From Actinobacteria bacterium BACL4 MAG-120820-bin23 (GTDB lineage: Bacteria > Actinomycetota > Actinomycetes > Nanopelagicales > Nanopelagicaceae), in assembly GCA_001437855.1 (NCBI GenBank), contig LIBD01000023.1:1-11234 (forward strand): a stretch of 11,234 bases of DNA, given 5' to 3'. Shown here one piece after another: positions 1 to 6,516 of this stretch. The stretch's first letter is position 1. The number at the start of each line of letters is the position of its first letter. The notes beneath the pieces are model-generated. The model had not been told where the DNA came from, searched no databases, and was given only the letters and a program-made list of their open reading frames with translations. The translations under genes were made by a program, and so were the position numbers.

Positions 1-155
1 CGGGTTCAATATCGGCAATTAGTATTGAAAAAAGCTCTTCCAAGATAATCAGCACCAATAATTTGAACTTTGCTCCAATTAAACAATTATCAATCAAGGA
101 TTCACTAGGTGGGGGAAATACACTAAGCAGAAAATTTTTTGGAGCTATCAAGTAA
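1..155 (+). CDS. C-terminal tail of probable histidine phosphatase (MSMEG_4193-type), partial
   Basis: An open frame enters from the left edge (first full codon at base 3) and runs 50 codons to a TAA at 153-155, whose last A is the first base of the next gene's ATG (TAATG overlap). Two stretches are informative: GSISAIS at the start and SLGGGN near residue 37 of the fragment. As I recall the MSMEG_4193-like phosphoglycerate-mutase-fold proteins, they carry a DPxSISV-like strand followed by a variable linker and a GGG/GGST tail, and they usually sit directly upstream of DUF3090. The call is therefore part weak similarity and part gene order. The catalytic RHG region lies outside the window, so activity cannot be judged. 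If correct, it is a soluble phosphatase or phosphomutase-like enzyme with no firmly known substrate. Confidence 0.6.
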   Translation, partial: GSISAISIEKSSSKIISTNNLNFAPIKQLSIKDSLGGGNTLSRKFFGAIK

Positions 156-694
156 TGCCAAGAATAATTTACCGCCACCAACCTGCTACTAGATTTATCG
201 TTAGTGCAATTGGTGAGCCAGGGGAGAGAGAATTTTTTCTTCAAGTTAAGTCCGCACTAGGGGTAAATACCTTGGCAATTGAGAAAGGACAGGTAATCGC
301 CCTTTCTGAAAGATTTGACGAGCTAGTTCGAGAACTTAGGCGCTCAAAAATGGCATCTCCTGACGAATTATCCGCCACTCCAGTTGTCGATGATGAACCT
401 CTAGAACTGCCAATTGAGCAAGATTTTCAGGTAGGAATAATAAGTATTACCTGGGAGTCAGACTTAGTTGTTGTAAATATTCAAGCAGCTTCCCAGGAAG
501 ATGAAATGTTAATTGATGATTTGGATACTGGCCCCGATCTAGTGATTGTTACATTAAGAATAAATCAAGTCAAAAGTTTTTGTTTAAGAGCATCTTCTGT
601 GGTCAATGCCGGCAGACCAGCATGTCCATTTTGTTCACTCCCAGTGGATCCACGGGGCCATCTATGTCCTAGAGCAAATGGATATCGCAGATGA
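155..694 (+). CDS. DUF3090 (SCO1665-family) protein with C-terminal zinc-type motif
   Basis: A 179-residue protein that matches the actinobacterial DUF3090 family over its whole length. The N-terminus has the RFIVSAIGEPGERxFFLQ block (about residues 13-30). The C-terminus has the hallmark cluster C157-P-F-C160, then G168-H169-L-C171-P-R and a terminal NGYRR, which looks like a small zinc-binding knuckle (zinc is inferred). Residues 65-90 form an acidic, variable linker. The ATG at 155 overlaps the upstream stop and has GGAG at 141-144, 10 bases upstream. The stop overlaps the next gene by ATGA. The family's biochemical role is unknown; conserved linkage with a histidine phosphatase, the SCO1664 kinase-like protein and mshC argues for a shared process. 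Family assignment is secure; function is not. Confidence 0.9.
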   Translation: MPRIIYRHQPATRFIVSAIGEPGEREFFLQVKSALGVNTLAIEKGQVIALSERFDELVRELRRSKMASPDELSATPVVDDEPLELPIEQDFQVGIISITWESDLVVVNIQAASQEDEMLIDDLDTGPDLVIVTLRINQVKSFCLRASSVVNAGRPACPFCSLPVDPRGHLCPRANGYRR

Positions 695-1386
695 ACACCT
701 CTTCGGAAACACTATCCATTGGCGATATTAAAGTTATTGGCCGATTAATTGATGCGTCCAATGCCACCTTGATGGGCGAGATAGTAAGTCCAAACTCGAG
801 CATTAAAGTTATATATAAACCAATCGCCGGTGAAAAGCCACTTTGGGATTTTCAAGACGGCAACTTGGCATTCAGAGAGTACTGCGCCTTTCTGGTAAGC
901 GATTTGGCAGGCTTCAACATTGTTCCGGCGACTATTTTACGAGATGGACCTTTTGGTTTGGGTATGGTGCAGCAATGGATTGAGATTGATAAGACTGTTG
1001 ATGTAGTTGAGTTTGGTCAAAGCGAAGATAGTCAGCTAAGAAAACTAGCTTTGTTTGACAGTATTATTAACAATACTGATAGAAAGTATGGGCATTTATT
1101 AATTAATAGTGATGAGAAGTTGTTTGGTTGTGATCACGGCGTATCATTTCATAGCCAAAATAAGTTAAGAACTGTGATTTGGCAGTTTGCGGGCGAAAAA
1201 TTTACTACTGAAGAAGTGGCTCTACTTGAAAGAACTCGAGAGGTTGATTTCAATGGTGTATTCGAAAAGTATTTAACTGATATAGAAATCTCAGCATTTT
1301 CGGATAGAATAAACACGCTTATAGCATCTGGAACATTTCCACTTCCAAGTGACGAATGGCCAGCGATTCCTTGGCCACCAGTCTAA
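691..1386 (+). CDS. SCO1664-family protein, phosphatidylinositol-kinase-like fold
   Basis: A 231-residue soluble protein of the SCO1664 family, often labelled phosphatidylinositol kinase-like. Kinase-type landmarks are in order: VIYKP with candidate ATP-binding K43, an E63 in the FREYCAF helix, the catalytic-loop-like NNTDRK at 127-132 (D130 as candidate base or metal ligand), and D148-H-G150 in the position of a DFG magnesium motif. The C-terminus has a Pro/Trp-rich ending (PAIPWPPV) typical of the family. It begins at an ATGA overlap with DUF3090 and ends 14 bases before the preferred mshC start. The substrate is unknown: a lipid or protein kinase annotation would be transferred from fold, and no membrane segment is visible. 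Its place beside an inositol-containing thiol pathway is suggestive only. Confidence 0.85.
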   Translation: MNTSSETLSIGDIKVIGRLIDASNATLMGEIVSPNSSIKVIYKPIAGEKPLWDFQDGNLAFREYCAFLVSDLAGFNIVPATILRDGPFGLGMVQQWIEIDKTVDVVEFGQSEDSQLRKLALFDSIINNTDRKYGHLLINSDEKLFGCDHGVSFHSQNKLRTVIWQFAGEKFTTEEVALLERTREVDFNGVFEKYLTDIEISAFSDRINTLIASGTFPLPSDEWPAIPWPPV

Positions 1387-1388
1387 GT

Positions 1389-1393
1389 GAGGT
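1389..1393 (+). promoter_or_regulatory. Shine-Dalgarno site that sets the mshC start
   Basis: GAGGT lies in the 14-base gap after the SCO1664-family stop codon, seven bases before TTG 1401. It is a clean match to the anti-Shine-Dalgarno core, and it favours TTG 1401 over the in-frame ATG at 1356, which lies inside the upstream gene. Confidence 0.65.
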
Positions 1394-1400
1394 TAATATT

Positions 1401-2624
1401 TTGAAAAATTGGCCAAAGGTCTACTTGCCCCCAATTAATGATCTTAAGTTTCCACCTCTTAAACTTCATGACTCCTATTCTGGTCTTTATGAATACTCTA
1501 AGAGTGGAAAGTTCAGAATGTATGTATGCGGAATAACTCCATACGATTCTACGCACCTAGGCCATGCTGCAACTTATTTGTCCTTTGATCTAATTAACAG
1601 GTATCAACAATTAGCTAATCTTCAAGTGAGTTTTGTCGAGAATATAACAGATGTCGACGACCCACTTCTAGAGCGAGCAAAACGCGATGGTCAAGATTGG
1701 CAAGTCTTAGCAAATTCTCAAGTCGATCTATTTATTTCGGATATGACGGCCTTAAGAATTTTGCCTCCGAGTCAATTAGTGAAAGTCACCGACTCTCTTG
1801 ATCTTGTTGAATCATTTATCGATAAGTTGGACAGAAATGGTCATATTTATCAGATCGATGGTGATTTCTACTTCAGCGTGGATAAGTATTTAGATTCTCT
1901 GCCGATTTCTCTAGCAGAAGCAATCTCGGTTTTTGCCGAACGCGGGGGAGATCCGGACAAAGAAGGAAAAAGACACCCATTAGATGCTGTTGTTTGGAGT
2001 GCGAATAAAAATGGCGAACCAGGTTGGAATAGTAAATATGGGTTTGGGCGACCAGGCTGGCATATCGAATGTACAGCTATTGCTTGTGAGTTTTTAGATA
2101 ATGATGAGAAAGATCCGGTAATTCAATTGCAAGGTGGCGGATCAGATTTAATTTTTCCACACCATTTTATGAGCGCACAGATAGTAAAAGCTGCATTAGG
2201 CCGAGACTTCGCTGAAAGCTACATACATGCAGGAATGATTAGCCTTGACGGAGAGAAGATGAGCAAATCAAAGGGTAATCTCATTTTTGTTTCCAAATTG
2301 ATTCAAGAAGGGATTGATCCAATGGTTATACGTTGGGCGCTGCTTTCTGGTCACTATCAGCAAGATAGAGAGTGGAGCACACAACTTCTTGAGAAGGCGA
2401 AAGATGAAGTTGTATTGGTTCGATCGGCGCTTTCACGAAGCGAAACAGCTGATGCTTCGAGTCTGGTCAACAATTTAATTATGGATCTATCAGATAATCT
2501 AAATACCCCTAAAGCGTTAAGTAAGATTGTCGATTGGTCCCTCGAGTCCAATAGAATTGCAACATCTAATCACAGTGGTTTAGTATCACGTGCAATTGAT
2601 TCCTTACTAGGATTGGCGTTATAA
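1401..2624 (+). CDS. mshC: Cysteine:GlcN-Ins ligase (mycothiol biosynthesis)
   Basis: MshC joins cysteine, via cysteinyl-AMP, to GlcN-inositol, the penultimate step of mycothiol synthesis; it is a cytosolic class I cysteinyl-tRNA synthetase paralogue. From TTG 1401 the protein is 407 residues, close to the family's usual 410-420. Visible motifs: YVCGITPYDSTHLGH (41-55, the HIGH-like signature with zinc ligand C43), NITDVDDP (81-88), GWHIEC (C224), FPHH (H254/H255) and KMSKS (286-290). The short LFDS-type lead (here LHDS) and the AERGGDPD segment (179-186) are MshC rather than CysS features, and the C-terminal tRNA-binding domain of CysS is absent. With this start the first zinc cysteine is residue 43, the number known from M. 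smegmatis MshC. The in-frame ATG at 1356 would add 15 residues overlapping the upstream gene. One oddity: the usual FPHHE is FPHHF. Confidence 0.95.
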   Translation: MKNWPKVYLPPINDLKFPPLKLHDSYSGLYEYSKSGKFRMYVCGITPYDSTHLGHAATYLSFDLINRYQQLANLQVSFVENITDVDDPLLERAKRDGQDWQVLANSQVDLFISDMTALRILPPSQLVKVTDSLDLVESFIDKLDRNGHIYQIDGDFYFSVDKYLDSLPISLAEAISVFAERGGDPDKEGKRHPLDAVVWSANKNGEPGWNSKYGFGRPGWHIECTAIACEFLDNDEKDPVIQLQGGGSDLIFPHHFMSAQIVKAALGRDFAESYIHAGMISLDGEKMSKSKGNLIFVSKLIQEGIDPMVIRWALLSGHYQQDREWSTQLLEKAKDEVVLVRSALSRSETADASSLVNNLIMDLSDNLNTPKALSKIVDWSLESNRIATSNHSGLVSRAIDSLLGLAL

Positions 2625-2627
2625 ATT

Positions 2628-3299
2628 ATGAGCGCGATTCTTTTTGATATGGATGGAACAATCATAGATTCTGAGCCTTTATGGTTACAGGCTGAAATCG
2701 AGGTAATGGCAGAGCTGGGGTGTCATTGGGATGAGCAGGATCAAATAAATTGCCTTGGCGGTCCTATGGAAAGGACTGAGAAGTACATGCAGGATAGAAG
2801 CGGCAATGTAAAGCCATACGGCTACTTTGGTCAAAGATTGAATGAAGTAATGAAGTTAAAGTTCGTAAAGGATTTGGAATTGATGCCAAATGCTTTGGAG
2901 CTAATAACAAAATCAAAAGAAGCTGGATTAAAGACAGCATTGGTAACTGCCAGCGGCCGAGAACTTATGAATTCTGCACTCACACGCTTTCCGGAGAATA
3001 GTTTTGATAACGCAATATCGCGAGACGATGTAACAAATTCCAAACCGCACCCAGAGCCTTATCTAATGGCAGCTAAGAGACTGCAAGTAAAAATTGAAGA
3101 ATGTCTTGTGTTGGAGGATTCTATGACTGGAGTTCGTGCGGGTTTAGATTCTGAAGCACAAGTAGTGGCAATTTCACATATTATATCTATCGCAAATGAG
3201 AAGAATTTAAGAGTCATTTCTAGTCTCTCGGAAATAACTTTTAAACAATTGGTTGAGTGGTATCCGTTTTTAGACAGGGCAGTACGTCATGATAGATAG
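2628..3299 (+). CDS. HAD-superfamily (subfamily IA, beta-phosphoglucomutase-like) phosphatase
   Basis: A 223-residue HAD hydrolase with all four motifs: D7-M-D9-G-T nucleophile and acid (ILFDMDGTIIDSEP), VTAS with T107/S109, K139 in NSKPHPEPY, and LEDS with E163/D164 before the MTGVRAG turn. Residues of about 15-85 form the helical C1 cap typical of phosphoglycolate phosphatase and beta-PGM relatives. The substrate is probably a small phosphorylated metabolite, but the family is too broad to name it. It starts three bases after the mshC stop and overlaps trmI by 11 bases, so it is co-transcribed with both. No Shine-Dalgarno is evident, consistent with translational coupling. A phosphatase beside mshC is a possible candidate for the unassigned dephosphorylation of GlcNAc-Ins-phosphate in mycothiol synthesis; this is speculation. 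Confidence 0.9.
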   Translation: MSAILFDMDGTIIDSEPLWLQAEIEVMAELGCHWDEQDQINCLGGPMERTEKYMQDRSGNVKPYGYFGQRLNEVMKLKFVKDLELMPNALELITKSKEAGLKTALVTASGRELMNSALTRFPENSFDNAISRDDVTNSKPHPEPYLMAAKRLQVKIEECLVLEDSMTGVRAGLDSEAQVVAISHIISIANEKNLRVISSLSEITFKQLVEWYPFLDRAVRHDR

Positions 3300-4134
3300 A
3301 AGTTTTCAATATGGTGATCGAATACAACTGACTGATGCAAAAGGTAAGCTGTATTCCATAACTCTTACAAAGGGTGCTGAGTGGCACACACACAAGGGAA
3401 TGTTAAAGCACGACGATCTTTTTGGTCTACCTGAGGGATCTATCGTCAAAACAAATGGGGAACTTAAGTTTCAAATTTTTAGACCTTTACTTAGTGATTA
3501 TGTTCTATCAATGCCAAGAGGTGCCACGATTGTTTATCCAAAAGACTCTGCAATGATTCTTGGGGTAGCAGATGTGAAGCCTGCTTGTAGAGTTTTGGAA
3601 GCCGGAGCTGGTTCTGGAGCTTTGAGTATTTCTATACTTCGTGCAGTTGGAAGCGATGGCTATCTACACTCCTTTGAAGCGCGTGAAGATTTCGCAGAGA
3701 TTGCCCGTACCAATGTACAAAGTTATTTTGGTGAATCCCCGCAGAACTGGAAGTTGGATATTGGTGCTTTACAAGAAAGAAAGTTTGAAGCGGAATATGA
3801 TCGCGTTATTCTCGACATGCTTGCCCCCTGGGAATGTGTTGAAATCGCCTCACAAGCATTAGTTCCTGGAGGAGTTTTTCTTTGTTATGTCGCAACCACA
3901 ACTCAGTTATCACGAGTTGCAGAAGCAATAAAAGAATCAGGAAATTTTACCGAGCCGGAATCATCAGAAACTATTGTCAGGGGTTGGCACCATGAAGGCT
4001 TGGCTGTTAGACCTCGACATAGAATGATTGGCCATACCGGATTTCTTACGTTTGCAAGAAGAATGGCACCGGGAGTGCCTGTTCTGCAGCGAAGAAGGAG
4101 ACCCTCAAAAGGATCTTATGATCTGAGTGACTAA
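3289..4134 (+). CDS. trmI: tRNA (adenine58-N1)-methyltransferase
   Basis: Class I SAM-dependent methyltransferase of the TrmI/Rv2118c type, 281 residues, which makes m1A58 in the T-loop of tRNAs and normally acts as a homotetramer. The N-terminal beta-domain (1-65) is followed by the family block around YVLSMPRGATIVYPKD (71-86). The SAM-binding loop is E104-A-G-A-G-S-G110. E130 ends the second Rossmann strand, where it would bind the SAM ribose. D176 in VILDMLAPWE is the motif IV acid. The C-terminus carries RPRHRMIGHTGFL and a basic RRRRPSKGSY tail typical of actinobacterial members. The ATG at 3289 overlaps the HAD gene by 11 bases and has AGGG nine bases upstream. The stop overlaps the convergent FKBP gene by four bases. 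In many actinobacteria the proteasome locus follows this gene; here it does not. Confidence 0.95.
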   Translation: MIDRSFQYGDRIQLTDAKGKLYSITLTKGAEWHTHKGMLKHDDLFGLPEGSIVKTNGELKFQIFRPLLSDYVLSMPRGATIVYPKDSAMILGVADVKPACRVLEAGAGSGALSISILRAVGSDGYLHSFEAREDFAEIARTNVQSYFGESPQNWKLDIGALQERKFEAEYDRVILDMLAPWECVEIASQALVPGGVFLCYVATTTQLSRVAEAIKESGNFTEPESSETIVRGWHHEGLAVRPRHRMIGHTGFLTFARRMAPGVPVLQRRRRPSKGSYDLSD

Positions 4135-4631
4135 CTAACTTTAATTAAATCTACAACGAAAATTAAAGTTTCATTAGGACCGATCGCACCACCTGCACCT
4201 TGCGCTCCATAACCAAGATCTGGCGGAATAACTAGTAAACGTCGTCCACCTTCTTTCATTCCTGGAATTCCTTGTTGCCAGCCGAGAATCACTCCACTAA
4301 GTGGGAACGTAGCAGTTTGTCCAGAATCCCAAGAAGATTCGACTAACTGACCACTGCTCCATGCCATCAATGTGTAGTGGACCTCTAAAACCGAAGTTGC
4401 AATTGCCTCTGCTCCTGAACCAATAAAAATATCCTTTGTTTCAAGCTTGGTCGGGGCCGTTCCTTTCGGAGGTGAAATCTCAGGCTTTGAACCACTAAGT
4501 CCAGCTACTTCAGGAAAATCTGAAAATGATTGATTTTGTTGGACCATAGGATCAACTCCTCCGTCTGTTGAGCACGCAGTTAATAAGGTTATAGGCAGAA
4601 GTAAAAATGCTATTTTTTGTTTAGTTTTCAT
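4131..4631 (-). CDS. FKBP-type peptidyl-prolyl isomerase, lipoprotein
   Basis: A 166-residue lipoprotein with one FKBP domain, catalysing cis-trans isomerisation of prolyl bonds on the outer face of the membrane. The signal peptide has a basic start (KTKQK), a hydrophobic run (7-17) and a lipobox L17-T-A-C20, so C20 should be lipidated. A low-complexity linker follows. The FKBP core, about residues 68-166, shows VHYT, the SSWDSG loop, FPL, GVILGWQQGIPGM with the active-site Trp, and PPDLGYGAQG. The usual GVIPGW is GVILGW. The chosen ATG is at 4631; an in-frame TTG at 4646 would add five residues before the basic start and overlap the divergent promoter. No Shine-Dalgarno is present. The gene is convergent with trmI (stop codons overlap) and divergent from pafB. 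FKBP genes at this position next to pafB are known in other actinobacteria. Confidence 0.93.
   Translation of the reverse strand: MKTKQKIAFLLLPITLLTACSTDGGVDPMVQQNQSFSDFPEVAGLSGSKPEISPPKGTAPTKLETKDIFIGSGAEAIATSVLEVHYTLMAWSSGQLVESSWDSGQTATFPLSGVILGWQQGIPGMKEGGRRLLVIPPDLGYGAQGAGGAIGPNETLIFVVDLIKVS
4137..4170. terminator. Possible weak bidirectional hairpin at the trmI / FKBP convergence
   Basis: AACTTTAATT (4137-4146) and its exact reverse complement AATTAAAGTT (4161-4170) flank a 14-base loop just after the trmI stop, within the last codons of the convergent FKBP gene. It is the only hairpin near this junction, but the stem has a single G:C pair and no T-tract follows on the plus strand. It may be an accident of FKBP codons. 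Confidence 0.25.
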
Positions 4632-4636
4632 AGTTA

Positions 4637-4642
4637 ATCTTA
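4637..4642 (-). promoter_or_regulatory. -10 box for the FKBP gene (probably leaderless)
   Basis: Read on the minus strand this is TAAGAT, four of six matches to TATAAT with the key T1, A2 and T6, ending five bases before ATG 4631. No convincing -35 is seen and no Shine-Dalgarno exists between it and the ATG, so transcription should begin at or next to the start codon. It overlaps the -35 region of the divergent pafB promoter. Confidence 0.45.
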
Positions 4643-4668
4643 GCAAATATTTACTTAAAGACTAATCT
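4640..4668 (+). promoter_or_regulatory. Promoter of pafBC (leaderless)
   Basis: TTAGCA (4640-4645, four of six to TTGACA), a 17-base spacer, and TAATCT (4663-4668, four of six to TATAAT with T1, A2 and T6 intact). Exactly six bases separate the -10 box from ATG 4675, the spacing expected if the A of the ATG is the first transcribed base. No Shine-Dalgarno precedes either nearby ATG. No clear copy of the RecA-NDp (PafBC-binding) motif is visible in the 43-base gap. Confidence 0.6.
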
Positions 4669-4674
4669 ATGTTC

Positions 4675-5598
4675 ATGAGTTCTCAGAAGACAGAAAGATT
4701 AATCAATTTAACTCTGGCCCTTTTGGCATCCAAGCGATATCTGAGCAAGGCAGAAATTTTACGCAATATTCCAGGCTATGAAGGATCCCCTGAAACCAAG
4801 GAGAGAATGTTTGAAAGGGATAAAGATGATCTACGTGGCTTGGGAATACAAATAGATGTAAACAATTTTGATCCGCTGTTTGAGGATGAGCAGGGATACC
4901 TTATAAAAAGTGACTCATTTCAGTTTGCTGAAAATGAATTTACTAAGGAAGAACTTCTACTACTTACGATGGCAGCTAATCTTTGGCACGACTCTGCGGT
5001 AGAAATTGACTCCCAAAATGCATTGCTTAAAATTCAATCTTTGAGTGGTCCAGTCGAAAATGATATGACCACGACCCCAACTCTAAGAATTACCGAGGAT
5101 TGGCAGCTTCTAGTATCAATCTTTACTGCGGTACAAGATAAGCAAATCCTGGAATTTAGCTATCGTGGTAAGAGACGGCAAGTGAATCCATACGGGCTTT
5201 ATTCGAGTAACGGTTTTTGGTATTTAATTGCCTCGGAAATTAATGTAATTAAGTCCTTTAAGTTGGTGCGAATTGAAGGCGAAGTAGATTCAATTGGTGA
5301 AAAAGATGCATTTGAAAAGCCAGACAATTTTAATGTTGGCAATTTTCTAAAAGAAGAGAGTAATTCGGTCAGTCTGGTCTCAAAATTACAGGTTAGAAAA
5401 GGAGCTGCATTATCCCTACGAAATAAGTTCGCAGTGAAAGATCTAGATTCAGAATGGGATCTAATTAGTATTCCTTATACTAATGAACAGGAATTATTGG
5501 AAATGGTTTTATGGCATGGCACAGACCTTAAACTTATTGAGCCCGCAACATTACAGCAACTACTAGTTGCAAATTTAGAGAGCTACTTAAATGGCTGA
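4675..5598 (+). CDS. pafB: WYL-domain transcriptional activator subunit PafB
   Basis: PafB pairs with PafC to activate actinobacterial DNA-damage genes (recA, adnAB and others), independently of LexA. The 307-residue protein has an N-terminal winged-helix region (about 1-75) with KTERLINLTLALLAS and ERMFERDKDDLRGLGI, a hallmark of the family. The WYL domain (about 140-225) has the literal W182-Y-L184 in GFWYLIA and the ligand-site-like FKLVRIEG. A C-terminal WCX-type extension follows to 307. I prefer ATG 4675 over the in-frame ATG 4669: the latter directly abuts the -10 box, while 4675 lies at leaderless spacing and gives the usual short MSSQKTERL lead. The gene overlaps pafC by eight bases. 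pafA and the pupylation genes, after which the paf genes were named, are not next to it. Confidence 0.93.
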   Translation: MSSQKTERLINLTLALLASKRYLSKAEILRNIPGYEGSPETKERMFERDKDDLRGLGIQIDVNNFDPLFEDEQGYLIKSDSFQFAENEFTKEELLLLTMAANLWHDSAVEIDSQNALLKIQSLSGPVENDMTTTPTLRITEDWQLLVSIFTAVQDKQILEFSYRGKRRQVNPYGLYSSNGFWYLIASEINVIKSFKLVRIEGEVDSIGEKDAFEKPDNFNVGNFLKEESNSVSLVSKLQVRKGAALSLRNKFAVKDLDSEWDLISIPYTNEQELLEMVLWHGTDLKLIEPATLQQLLVANLESYLNG

Positions 5599-6514
5599 AT
5601 CTGCTGCTGTACGAGCTTTGCGAACCATGGATTTAATTCCATATGTGCTTGAAAATCCAAGTTGTTCTATAAAGACTTTGGCAAAACGCTTTTCAACTAC
5701 CGAGAAGCAGATTGAAAGAGACTTAGAACTTATCTTTATGTGTGGCTTGCCTGGTTATACACCATATGAGTTAATCGATATTGTTCTAGAGGATGGTGTG
5801 GTTTCTGTAATTGACCCACAAGTACTTAATCGGCCTAGAAGATTTTCCAAGACTGAGTTGGTGGTTATTGTCTTAGGTTTAAAGATTTTGTCGGAGATTA
5901 AACTAGAACGGAGTGATCTTCGTGAGAAAATAGATAAGTTAATAGCGAAGGTTTCTCATATAAAGAATGACGAGATACTTATTAATGACTCTCAGTTGAT
6001 TAGTTCGGAGTTTGTCGAAACTATAAATAAGGCAATAGGTAATAGACAGATTTTAAGAATAGGATACATATCAGTAACTAAAGATCAATCTACTGAACGG
6101 GATGTGGTTCCATTAACTCTCTATTATTCAAATGGATCCCTTTATATGAATGCATTTGATGTAGAAAAGAAAGCTGAGCGGGTATTTAGAGTCGACGCAA
6201 TAACTAAATGTGAAACAGGCACATTTCTAGAATTTGAGGTTAATCAATCCCACTTACCAGAAATCATTATTGAACTTGAGGTTCAGGATTGGCTACGTTT
6301 CTTTGTAGAAAGAAATATGTCAATAATAAGATCGGTCAAGCACAGCAACCAGGGTTTGCTTGTCGAGGTCGCGGTGTCAAATATCGATTGGCTGGAGAAA
6401 AGTATTCTTAGTCATATCCCAGGAATAAAGATTAAAGCCCCTCAGGATTTTGCTGTAAGAGTAAGAGAGAACGCCCGCAATATTTTGGCTCTATACGGAT
6501 ATTCAGCTAATTAG
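5591..6514 (+). CDS. pafC: WYL-domain transcriptional activator subunit PafC
   Basis: Partner of PafB, 307 residues. The N-terminal helix-turn-helix (about 1-60) has LIPYVLENP and a recognition region FSTTEKQIERDLELIFMCG, followed by the GYTPYELIDI block typical of PafC. The central WYL domain (about 140-210) lacks the name-giving Trp-Tyr-Leu: the position reads L184-Y-M186 in GSLYMNAFD. The downstream arginine strand (VFRVDAI) is kept. A C-terminal WCX-like region runs from about 215 to the end. The ATG sits inside the pafB end (ATGGCTGA, eight-base overlap) with GAGAG at 5578-5582, eight bases upstream, so the subunits are coupled, fitting a heterodimer. Fourteen bases separate it from tatA. 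The degenerate WYL motif could mean that ligand sensing rests mainly on PafB; this is inference. Confidence 0.92.
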   Translation: MAESAAVRALRTMDLIPYVLENPSCSIKTLAKRFSTTEKQIERDLELIFMCGLPGYTPYELIDIVLEDGVVSVIDPQVLNRPRRFSKTELVVIVLGLKILSEIKLERSDLREKIDKLIAKVSHIKNDEILINDSQLISSEFVETINKAIGNRQILRIGYISVTKDQSTERDVVPLTLYYSNGSLYMNAFDVEKKAERVFRVDAITKCETGTFLEFEVNQSHLPEIIIELEVQDWLRFFVERNMSIIRSVKHSNQGLLVEVAVSNIDWLEKSILSHIPGIKIKAPQDFAVRVRENARNILALYGYSAN

Positions 6515-6516
6515 GG

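Noticed and set aside
2357..3043. Two short minus-strand frames within mshC and the HAD gene
   Set aside because: Both are antisense to conserved catalytic genes and carry no supporting signals.
3641..3862. 73-codon plus-strand frame inside trmI
   Set aside because: Overlaps the methyltransferase core in another frame; no motif or ribosome site.
4632..4646. TTG 4646 as the FKBP start
   Set aside because: Would add five residues before a complete lipoprotein signal peptide and run through the -10 box; ATG 4631 is sufficient.
4669..4674. Upstream ATG as the pafB start
   Set aside because: It directly abuts the -10 box, so would lie upstream of the expected transcription start; ATG 4675 fits both spacing and the family N-terminus.
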